A stretch of DNA of 64,000 nucleotides from a virus. This document shows positions 55,559 to 62,598 of this stretch, piece after piece. The first letter of the stretch is position 1; each line of letters opens with the position of its first letter. The position numbers and the translations under genes are program-made. The stretch spans positions 62,001 through 126,000 of IMG/VR virus record IMGVR_UViG_3300008111_000002, one strand, 5' to 3'. Below the pieces are notes generated by a model, which saw only the letters and a list, made by a program, of their open reading frames with translations, had not been told where the DNA came from and made no database searches.

Positions 55559-55828
55559 ATGCAGGTAGAAAGCGAACAAGATTTTTCTGAATTGCGCAAG
55601 AGAATTCAAGAATGGCGTAAACGCTTTCCTATGTTTGTACACGATGTTCATAAAATTGAGCATATTATAGAACAGCATATTCAAAATTTTTCTATTGCAG
55701 GAGTTCATTATCGACAATCTAAAAGTAAAAAATATTTAGAACTTGCACAAAAAGAATTAGACGAAATTAATAGAATAATAACAACCGTTGAAAAATTGGA
55801 ACTGATAGCATTACTATCCCAAAGATAA
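55559..55828 (+). CDS. small helical protein after gp23
   Basis: An 89-residue, mostly helical protein (RKRIQEWRKRFPMFVHDVHK, then a C-terminal coil with DEINRIITTVEKLELIALL). No family is recognised. There is no ribosome binding site; CTTAAATACCAG precedes the ATG, like the 81-residue gene after gp20. It begins 18 bases after the terminator, so it needs its own promoter or readthrough. Confidence 0.65.
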   Translation: MQVESEQDFSELRKRIQEWRKRFPMFVHDVHKIEHIIEQHIQNFSIAGVHYRQSKSKKYLELAQKELDEINRIITTVEKLELIALLSQR

Positions 55829-55831
55829 ATA
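55824..55831 (+). promoter_or_regulatory. late promoter core GATAAATA
   Basis: GATAAATA spans the stop of the 89-residue gene and precedes the structured leader of the 127-residue gene by a few bases. A clear match to the late-promoter pattern. Confidence 0.6.
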
Positions 55832-55835
55832 CATT

Positions 55836-55915
55836 GTCTAAGTGAGCTTGCATAGGGCAAGACTTATGCTGTAACCCGCAGCGTAGACCTAAAACGTCAT
55901 ATTAAGGAGAAACAA
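55836..55915 (+). promoter_or_regulatory. structured 5' leader A
   Basis: The roughly 80-base leader of the 127-residue gene can fold as a three-way junction: GTCT/AGAC closes it, one arm has AAGT/ACTT and CTTGC/GCAAG with loop ATAGG, the other has GCTG/CAGC with loop TAACCCG, so the loops could pair GG with CC. It shares AGCGTAGACC and GTAACCCGCA blocks with leader B at 60248-60342. The fold is by eye and no known riboswitch class was matched. Confidence 0.4.
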
Positions 55916-56299
55916 ATGGGACGTCCATTAAGAAAAGATGTAAACGGTGTTGATGTACTCAACACATACGCAGCAGCAAATACCGGTATTAGAGTTGAAT
56001 TCCATGATGGTACATCACTAAGAACAGACGGTATTTTAATCAAACAACGTGGTGCAAAAACATTTGTTTGCGCTAGAATTGGAACTCCGACAGTATTAAC
56101 TACCAGTGTTCTACAGAATACAACACCATCCGCAGTAGGTCAAATGAATCTATTTGGATATGTTGGTGGTAACGGCGGAGCAAAAGTAAATCTTGCAAAA
56201 ATAACCAAGCGTGTTGCAACTGACTTTAGTAACAATAGATATACTTGGATTTTACAAAACGATAGTTCAAACGACTATATTGTATTAACAGCAATTTAA
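55916..56299 (+). CDS. virion structural protein, 127 aa
   Basis: A 127-residue protein with a distinctive start (MGRPLRKDVNGVDVLNTYA) seen in marine T4-like phage structural proteins. The rest is beta-rich (GIRVEFHDGTSLRTDGILI, GAKTFVCARI). A head decoration or neck role is possible. AAGGAGAA precedes the ATG. It opens the late cassette after leader A. Confidence 0.7.
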   Translation: MGRPLRKDVNGVDVLNTYAAANTGIRVEFHDGTSLRTDGILIKQRGAKTFVCARIGTPTVLTTSVLQNTTPSAVGQMNLFGYVGGNGGAKVNLAKITKRVATDFSNNRYTWILQNDSSNDYIVLTAI

Positions 56300-56311
56300 T
56301 AAGAGATAAAA

Positions 56312-57568
56312 ATGGCACAGGTAGTACAAACTAACGGCAACTATACAATCAAAACTGCTAGTTCTGGTATTATTAAATTAGATACCGGCGCCGGTACAGG
56401 CGAAGTGAGAGTTACAGGCAACCTTGTAGTTGACGGTACTACCGTAACCATTGAAGCTGAAAATATTAATGTACAAGATAATATTCTTGTTTTAAATGCC
56501 GGTGAAACTGCTAATGGTGTTTCTTTAGGATATTCTGGTTTTGAAATAGATCGAGGATATGCTGCCGGAAATACAACTATTATTAATGTTACCGGTGCAT
56601 CATGGAGCAACGGTACAGCCACATTAACATTTTCATTAACTAATCCTCAACCATTTCAAGTTGGTGAAAGAGTTGTTATTAGCGGAATAAATCCATCGGG
56701 ATATAATTTAGGTGGAGTTTCTGTGGAGTTGACAACAGCAAACACTGTGTCTGTGTCTTATCCTGTTACAGCTAATCCAGGTGCGTATGTTTCGGGCGGA
56801 GTTATATCGGGAAGTTCAGCTAATTCTAGAGCATCTTTTGCATTTAATGAAGCAACTGATACTTTTGAAATTGCAAAAAGAACAGGTCCGGGTGTTTATA
56901 ATTTTTCGGACAGCGCCATTAAAACAAGATTTATTAGAACAGATCCTGCAATTGATGAAGGCGATTTAATTTTAATCGGTACCGGCAAAGGAGTAGTCAA
57001 GGTCACAGGTACAACAGATTATCTGACTGAAATTTTGTTAACTATTGCTAATCCAAGTAACCCGCCGGCATCTAGTGTAACAGCTACCTTGGCTGACGAT
57101 ATTTTAGCCAATGTAAAATATGTTAACTATGCTGTATTAAACAATCCAACGTATTTTTTAAGAGATAATGACACAACTGTTAGAGCATTGGACTCGTCAG
57201 ATAAAGCAAATTTGTTTGGCGGTGGTAGCAGTAGAGTTCGTGTAGATGTTGATGGTGTTATTGTTGCTCAATTCTTTAGAGACAATCTTGAAATGTACGG
57301 GCTTAATTTTAGTCCTAATAGAATTTCGTCTACGAACACTAATGAAAGTATTACTTTAGAAGCCAACGGAACTGGTAGAATTGTAGTTAACGCACCTTTA
57401 TCATTAGAAAATGAAGGGTCAACTCCGGCAACTCCGCCTGCTGGTAGAACATTAGTTTATTCCGCAACTCCGGGCACTGGAGATAGCGGTGTATTTTTTG
57501 TAAATACATCAAGAACTAACGAATTAACAAATAAAAATAGAGCATTACTTTGGAGTATGCTCTTTTAA
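56312..57568 (+). CDS. beta-rich virion structural protein, 418 aa
   Basis: A 418-residue protein. The opening repeats of the form GEVRVTGNLVVDGTTVTIEAEN and NINVQDNILVLNAGETANG (split here) are typical of beta-helical phage fibre or structural proteins. A middle domain has FEIDRG and Gly/Ser-rich stretches, and the C-terminus has a GTGRIVV block, also found in its paralogue-like neighbours. It lies 12 bases after the 127-residue gene. Fibre or capsid-surface role; not an enzyme as far as can be seen. Confidence 0.65.
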   Translation: MAQVVQTNGNYTIKTASSGIIKLDTGAGTGEVRVTGNLVVDGTTVTIEAENINVQDNILVLNAGETANGVSLGYSGFEIDRGYAAGNTTIINVTGASWSNGTATLTFSLTNPQPFQVGERVVISGINPSGYNLGGVSVELTTANTVSVSYPVTANPGAYVSGGVISGSSANSRASFAFNEATDTFEIAKRTGPGVYNFSDSAIKTRFIRTDPAIDEGDLILIGTGKGVVKVTGTTDYLTEILLTIANPSNPPASSVTATLADDILANVKYVNYAVLNNPTYFLRDNDTTVRALDSSDKANLFGGGSSRVRVDVDGVIVAQFFRDNLEMYGLNFSPNRISSTNTNESITLEANGTGRIVVNAPLSLENEGSTPATPPAGRTLVYSATPGTGDSGVFFVNTSRTNELTNKNRALLWSMLF

Positions 57569-57581
57569 CGGACAAATATAA

Positions 57582-58166
57582 ATGATTCAATCAACACTGT
57601 TACTTTCTGCATACGATACAACAATTTATTCAAGCACCAATACGAATGCAATTACCACAATGGTGTTCTGTAACACAGCTACCCCTGATCCTGCAGATGA
57701 ATCAGTAAGAGCTGTATCTTTAGAAGTTCATTTAATTAAATCAACTAAAGCAAAACATGCTTCTAATACTATTATTAAAAATTTAATTATTCCTGCCGGT
57801 GAAACATTATTTTTTGATACTGAAAGAGTAGTGTTAGATAATGGTGATAGTATTCTAGCAACAGCAACAGGTACTAATAGACAGATTAGTATTACTGGGG
57901 TTAGTCAAGCTGCTCAAGCAGTTGTAACAGCAGTTGGACATAATTTAGAAGCAGGCAATTATATTAGTATTTCTGGAGTAAGTGGTATGGTAAACAATAG
58001 TAATCCTGCACTATCTATTAATGGCGGAACATATCAAGTTACTCAAATTAATAGTGGTAATGAATTTGTTATTAACTTTAACAGCACAGGTTACACTCCA
58101 TATACATCCGGTGGAACCGTCGATGTTGGTTACCTAGCAGCTACAATCAGTACATTAACAGTTTAA
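57582..58166 (+). CDS. structural protein, 194 aa
   Basis: A 194-residue beta-rich protein. Its first 100 residues follow the same order as the 109-residue gene at 61858 (hydrophobic start, VHLIKSTKAKHASNTIIKN, IPAGETLFFDTERVVLDNGD), suggesting a shared small domain. The C-terminal part is a different Gly/Ser-rich domain (VGHNLEAGNYISISGVSG). There is no strong ribosome binding site before the ATG. Probably a decoration or fibre component. Confidence 0.65.
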   Translation: MIQSTLLLSAYDTTIYSSTNTNAITTMVFCNTATPDPADESVRAVSLEVHLIKSTKAKHASNTIIKNLIIPAGETLFFDTERVVLDNGDSILATATGTNRQISITGVSQAAQAVVTAVGHNLEAGNYISISGVSGMVNNSNPALSINGGTYQVTQINSGNEFVINFNSTGYTPYTSGGTVDVGYLAATISTLTV

Positions 58167-58168
58167 TT

Positions 58169-58687
58169 ATGAAATTTTTAAAGACCAAGAATATATCTAA
58201 ATTTAGTGTAAGCGATAACGCATACATTCAGTATCCTTCTGGTCGTATAGATATTGATTCTACAAACAGTTTAAAAGTTCCTAAAGGCACAACAGCCCAG
58301 CAACCTCAGGTCAGTTTGAGAACCGGCGGAATGATTCGTTATAACACTAGTTCGGGTGCAGGAGCAAATCCAATTGCTGTAGCAATTGGTTTAGAAATTT
58401 ATCACGATGGTGCCTGGAGAACTGTTAGATTAAAAGGACCAAGCACAATTACTAAACAAACACTAGGTCCAGGTAATGCTACAGAAACTAAATTTGGTCC
58501 TTTGACTTTTGTACCTGCCAGTGCAGATAACATAATTGTTTTGGTTGAAAACGTTATTCAAATTTCTACATCAAACTTTACCATAGTAACAAATCCAGTA
58601 GGATACCCATCCGGCACGTATCTTAATTTTTTATCCGCAGTTCCCTTAGGTAAAGAAATCACAATCTACTACGGTTTTGATCAGTAA
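58169..58687 (+). CDS. structural protein, 172 aa
   Basis: A 172-residue protein. Residues about 37-75 have the module VPKGTTAQQPQ then GGMIRYNTSSG and EIYHDGAWRTV, a pattern shared with the 503-residue protein and the fibre N-termini. The C-terminus is a beta domain (VLVENVIQISTSNFTIV, ITIYYGFDQ). The ATG is 2 bases after the previous stop and lacks a ribosome binding site, so it depends on coupling. Confidence 0.65.
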   Translation: MKFLKTKNISKFSVSDNAYIQYPSGRIDIDSTNSLKVPKGTTAQQPQVSLRTGGMIRYNTSSGAGANPIAVAIGLEIYHDGAWRTVRLKGPSTITKQTLGPGNATETKFGPLTFVPASADNIIVLVENVIQISTSNFTIVTNPVGYPSGTYLNFLSAVPLGKEITIYYGFDQ

Positions 58688-58704
58688 AATCTATCTGCTC
58701 TTCC

Positions 58705-58712
58705 AATAAATA
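58705..58712 (+). promoter_or_regulatory. late promoter core AATAAATA
   Basis: AATAAATA 17 bases before the ATG of the 497-residue gene, followed by AAAAGGAAG as ribosome binding site. A good late-promoter candidate. Confidence 0.6.
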
Positions 58713-58729
58713 GTTAAAAGGAAGAAGTC

Positions 58730-60223
58730 ATGTCAGATATCGGTAGAATTTCCGGCCCCATGCTTGCAGACAACCTGCTTAGACAGGATGTTGATCTCGC
58801 CTTTGATACAGACTTATTATATCTTGACGTAGGTCTTAATAGCGGTGCGGGAGGCATTGGTATCAATACCGATGCTTTCAGTAGAACTCTACAAATAGAT
58901 GGTAAAACTCGTACAGTTGAATTAATTGCTCCTCGTGCCACATTAGAAGGCATTATTGTTGAAAATGATCAATTAAAAACAATCAACGGACCGTTATATC
59001 TGCAAGCGGCCGGGGGACAAAATGGTGTTATCCTTATAGATCGAAATGAAACAGATGATCTATATTTTGATGGTAATGTCATTGGCTCAAAAAATAGTAA
59101 CGTTAATATTAATCTAGATCCATCCGGAACTGGCGATGTTAATTTTTATCAGCAATTGGATATTAACGGAAATCTATATCTATCTGGTAATATATTAGTT
59201 GACGGAGATGTATCTATAGGCGGCCAAATTGCTATTGGTGCGGATCCTAATGATACTGTAGCAATTAATCCGGTATTTTCACAAAACTTAAATCCATCTA
59301 CTACAGGAACTTATTCTTTAGGAATTCCAAATTTTAGATGGCGAACAGCATATCTTTCAGATTATATAGATTTAGAAAATATTAGAATTGAAGCCAACAC
59401 TATTAAAACTACTATCTCTAATTCTAACTTAGAATTATCTGGTAGTGCGACCGGCGGCGTTTTAGCAGAACAAATACGATTCACCAATAATGTAATTTCG
59501 AATAATGTTGGAACAACTGTAGTTTTTAATCCAACTGTTGTATTTGATAAAACTAACGCAATATTAGTACCTGTAGGCACTACTGGAGATCGATCATCAC
59601 TGAATGACGGAGAGTTTAGATTTAATTCTACAAAAAATAATTTTGAAGGGTTTGGTGGAACAGTTGTGGGATTTACTCAAGTTTCTGATCTTGACGGAAA
59701 CACACGAGTCTACATTGATGACATAAAATCTGTTAACAGTAATGTTATTAAATTTCAAATTAGTGGAGCAATAAAAACCACAATCGATCAAACAAAAATC
59801 AATGCAACCAAAATTTCTGTAAATGACACACTGTCGATTGAATCAACAGTTAGTAAAATCAGTACATCAGTACTTAACGGTGATATTAGGATCGAAGCGC
59901 AAGGTACTGGAGATTTAAGTGTTGAACAATTTAAATTTAGCGGCGACACAATTTTCAGCACCAATCAAAACATACTTTTAAATACTGTAGGCCGAGGGTA
60001 TTTTAAAATTGCTGGAACCAATGCGCTAGCTATTCCCAACGGTCCAACTATTACAACAGCCCCACCGGGTACTCAAACTGGCGACTTCCGTTTAAATACC
60101 GACACCGGTAATTTAGAAGTATTCAACGGAACCGAGTATGCTCTTATAATTGGACCAAGTTCGACTGTTACTCAAACTCAACTTGAAGAAATCATTGATC
60201 TTTACACCATCATCTTTGGTTAA
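58730..60223 (+). CDS. virion structural protein, paralogue 1 of a tandem pair
   Basis: A 497-residue protein whose start (GRISGPMLADNLLRQDVDLAF then DTDLLYLDV, VGLNSG) is shared with the next gene. The body has repeated beta units (GSGIGIN-type, TGTGDVNFYQ, VSIGGQIAI), as in fibre or tail appendage proteins. The C-terminus carries the GTQTGDFRLNTDTGNLEVFNG module. AAAAGGAAG precedes the ATG. Confidence 0.75.
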   Translation: MSDIGRISGPMLADNLLRQDVDLAFDTDLLYLDVGLNSGAGGIGINTDAFSRTLQIDGKTRTVELIAPRATLEGIIVENDQLKTINGPLYLQAAGGQNGVILIDRNETDDLYFDGNVIGSKNSNVNINLDPSGTGDVNFYQQLDINGNLYLSGNILVDGDVSIGGQIAIGADPNDTVAINPVFSQNLNPSTTGTYSLGIPNFRWRTAYLSDYIDLENIRIEANTIKTTISNSNLELSGSATGGVLAEQIRFTNNVISNNVGTTVVFNPTVVFDKTNAILVPVGTTGDRSSLNDGEFRFNSTKNNFEGFGGTVVGFTQVSDLDGNTRVYIDDIKSVNSNVIKFQISGAIKTTIDQTKINATKISVNDTLSIESTVSKISTSVLNGDIRIEAQGTGDLSVEQFKFSGDTIFSTNQNILLNTVGRGYFKIAGTNALAIPNGPTITTAPPGTQTGDFRLNTDTGNLEVFNGTEYALIIGPSSTVTQTQLEEIIDLYTIIFG

Positions 60224-60234
60224 ATCCAATTTTG

Positions 60235-60242
60235 AATAAATA
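60235..60242 (+). promoter_or_regulatory. late promoter core AATAAATA
   Basis: AATAAATA 12 bases after the 497-residue stop and 100 bases before the next ATG, with structured leader B between. The long leader is unusual in this genome. Confidence 0.6.
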
Positions 60243-60247
60243 AACTA

Positions 60248-60342
60248 GTACAAGCGTAGACCAAATGCTTGTGTAATCAAACTGTGGTAAACCCGCAATG
60301 TAAGGTGGTTAACCGTGAAACACGGGGTATTGAGGAGAGCTA
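60248..60342 (+). promoter_or_regulatory. structured 5' leader B
   Basis: A roughly 95-base leader of the 503-residue gene. ACAAGC/GCTTGT close a loop holding GTAGACC; CCGTG/CACGG form a second hairpin near the ribosome binding site. It shares AGCGTAGACC and GTAAACCCGCA blocks with leader A, so the two probably derive from one element. The function is unknown. Confidence 0.4.
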
Positions 60343-61854
60343 ATGGCTGTTGGTCGTATTTCCGGTCCGCTCTTAAAGGCAAATTTGCTTCGTAACGGAG
60401 TAGATCTGGCTTTTGAGACCGATCTATTATTCTTAAAAGTGGCATCACCCACTAATGCAACTCCAAGAGTGGGCATCAACACGAATAATCCTCAATACGA
60501 TTTAGATGTTGCAGGTACTACACGTACCATAGATTTAGAAGTTGTTAACGAATCAAGAATAGCTAATCTAATTTTCAATGGCAACAATTTAAGTTCAACT
60601 ACAAACACTTTATCGTTGTTACCTGCTAACAATGACTTTACTGTTTATCAATCTAAGATTCAAGTTGATGATCTAGTAATTCAAAATAATCAAATTTCAA
60701 CTGCTGTTTCAAATTCAAATTTACAGTTTAGACCAAATGGTACTGGTAAAGTTGAAGTATTTTCTGATGCTAATGTATATGGTAATTTATATACAACAGG
60801 AAATATTACAGCAGACGGTAATATTAATATTGGTGGTAATATTACAATTGGTGATGAAGCAACAGATACCATTTCTATCGTTGCAGGTATTACCAGCAAT
60901 TTAAGACCAGAAACTACGGATACTTATACGCTAGGAACTCCGCAATTAAGATGGAAAAATCTTAATGCTAATAATATATTACTATCTGATATTGAAATAT
61001 TCGATAATGTTATTAGAACAATTACTTCAAACGCTAATTTAGAACTTAAAGCCAACGGTACCGGTGCTATAAGATTAGAAAAAATAGATATTAATGAAAA
61101 TGTAATTTCTACATGGGACAACAACGAAGATTTACTAATACGTCCTAACGGATCTGGGGTAGTTAGATTTGATACAACTCAAGCAATTACATTACCAAAA
61201 GGAACAATTGCTCAAAGACCATTCCCCGCTAGTCCGGGCATGATTAGATATAATACGGAAACTAGCAAATATGAAGGGTATGACGGATCAGCATGGTATG
61301 GATTATCGGGCGTAGAAGATGCCGACGGTAATACTAAAATTACAGCAGAACTAACACCGGGTGCAAATGACAATACTATTAGATTTTATGCAAATGGTTC
61401 GTTAGTTGCGGATATGAATACAACTAGATTTGACATTAAAAATTCGTTAACTGTCGGTAATATTAGTATTCAAGGTAATTTAATTACAACAACTGTAACT
61501 AATGAAAATTTCACTATTGAGGCCAACGGTACTGGCGCAGTTAGATTAGCAAATTTTGCATTTAATAACAATACTATTACAAACACTGTAAATGATGCAG
61601 TAAGTTTATTACAGCCAACAGGAAATGGATATTTTAAATTTCAAGGCACCAACGGATTTGTATTACCAGTTGGTACTAACTTAGAAAGGCCAACAGCATA
61701 TGCAGTAGTTGGTATGACTCGTTTTAACACCGATACTCAAGTTGTTGAAGTTTGGAACGGTTTACAATGGCAAAATCCATCCGGCGCTCAGGGTGCTATT
61801 ACTGAACAAACAGCAATTGACGTTGCAATTGAGAAAGTTATACAACTAGGATAA
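60343..61854 (+). CDS. virion structural protein, paralogue 2 of a tandem pair
   Basis: A 503-residue protein paralogous to the preceding gene: GRISGPLLKANLLRNGVDLAF and ETDLLFLKV at the N-terminus, then repeated GTGKVEVF, GTGAIRLE and GNISIQGNLI-type beta units, and a C-terminal RFNTDTQVVEVWNG module. GAGGAGAG precedes the ATG. The duplication gives two similar but distinct appendage proteins under separate late promoters. Related forms are common in marine T4-like phages. Confidence 0.75.
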   Translation: MAVGRISGPLLKANLLRNGVDLAFETDLLFLKVASPTNATPRVGINTNNPQYDLDVAGTTRTIDLEVVNESRIANLIFNGNNLSSTTNTLSLLPANNDFTVYQSKIQVDDLVIQNNQISTAVSNSNLQFRPNGTGKVEVFSDANVYGNLYTTGNITADGNINIGGNITIGDEATDTISIVAGITSNLRPETTDTYTLGTPQLRWKNLNANNILLSDIEIFDNVIRTITSNANLELKANGTGAIRLEKIDINENVISTWDNNEDLLIRPNGSGVVRFDTTQAITLPKGTIAQRPFPASPGMIRYNTETSKYEGYDGSAWYGLSGVEDADGNTKITAELTPGANDNTIRFYANGSLVADMNTTRFDIKNSLTVGNISIQGNLITTTVTNENFTIEANGTGAVRLANFAFNNNTITNTVNDAVSLLQPTGNGYFKFQGTNGFVLPVGTNLERPTAYAVVGMTRFNTDTQVVEVWNGLQWQNPSGAQGAITEQTAIDVAIEKVIQLG

Positions 61855-61857
61855 AAA

Positions 61858-62187
61858 ATGGCAACAGCATTTAAAAATACAGTTATACCAGAAATCGGAA
61901 CAACACCAACACAAGTTATTCAAACGGGAGCTTCTGCTAGAGTTACAATTATTGGATTTAGTATGACCAATTTGTTAGAGGAAGCAGTTCAGGTTAGTGT
62001 GTTAATGACAGATACATCTAGTACTACAGCATACTTTATTAAAGAAACAATTATTCCACCGTTTCAAACGTTAAGAGCAATCAATGGTGGAGAAAAATTA
62101 ATTTTAATGAGCGATAACGAAATGAAAGTTGTCAGTACAAAACCAGATTCTGTTGACGTTGTTGTAAGTTACGTAGAAATTACATAA
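61858..62187 (+). CDS. small beta-rich structural protein, 109 aa
   Basis: A 109-residue protein with alternating beta strands (ARVTIIGFSMTNLLEEAVQV, FIKETIIPPFQTLRAINGGE). It matches the layout of the first half of the 194-residue protein. Its size and place among appendage proteins suggest a connector or decoration domain. The ATG is 3 bases after the previous stop. Confidence 0.65.
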   Translation: MATAFKNTVIPEIGTTPTQVIQTGASARVTIIGFSMTNLLEEAVQVSVLMTDTSSTTAYFIKETIIPPFQTLRAINGGEKLILMSDNEMKVVSTKPDSVDVVVSYVEIT

Positions 62188-62199
62188 GGAATTATAAAA

Positions 62200-62574
62200 A
62201 TGAGTCAAACATATTACGTTGGCGCACCAGATCTAGGCTCAATGCTTGGTGAAGGTAATATTAGATATTTTTACGGACTTCGTCGCGATGCAGAAGGTAA
62301 CATTTTTTTAAGTAAAGTTGACCAGGTCTTGGGAGACGATATAGTTCCTATTAATGTTGCCGGACCGTTTGACGAAAATTTTAATGATTTTGAATTTGGT
62401 GTTGATTTTTTTGATGGTACATTAGAAGATAAAACAAAACCATACCCAAATTTATATTTTGATCAATATAAGTGGGACGAGCGTAACATTTATTATTATA
62501 TCAATGAGAATGGTGAACTAGTAGCACGTATCAATAAAAAATACGATTATAGTTTAGTAGATGTTGGACAATAA
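62200..62574 (+). CDS. structural protein, 124 aa
   Basis: A 124-residue acidic protein rich in aromatic residues (TYYVGAPDLGSMLGEGNIRY, then NLYFDQYKWDERNIYYYI). No family is recognised. AAGGAATT precedes the ATG, 12 bases after the previous gene. A late-promoter core follows its stop. Confidence 0.65.
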   Translation: MSQTYYVGAPDLGSMLGEGNIRYFYGLRRDAEGNIFLSKVDQVLGDDIVPINVAGPFDENFNDFEFGVDFFDGTLEDKTKPYPNLYFDQYKWDERNIYYYINENGELVARINKKYDYSLVDVGQ

Positions 62575-62577
62575 ATA
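62570..62577 (+). promoter_or_regulatory. late promoter core AATAAATA
   Basis: AATAAATA overlaps the stop of the 124-residue gene and precedes the repeat protein by 21 bases, with GAGG between. Fits the window pattern. Confidence 0.6.
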
Positions 62578-62598
62578 TAAAATTAACGAGGATTAACC

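Noticed and set aside
60307-60314. GGTTAACC palindrome in leader B considered as an operator
   Set aside because: Single short palindrome with no second copy; more simply part of the leader fold.
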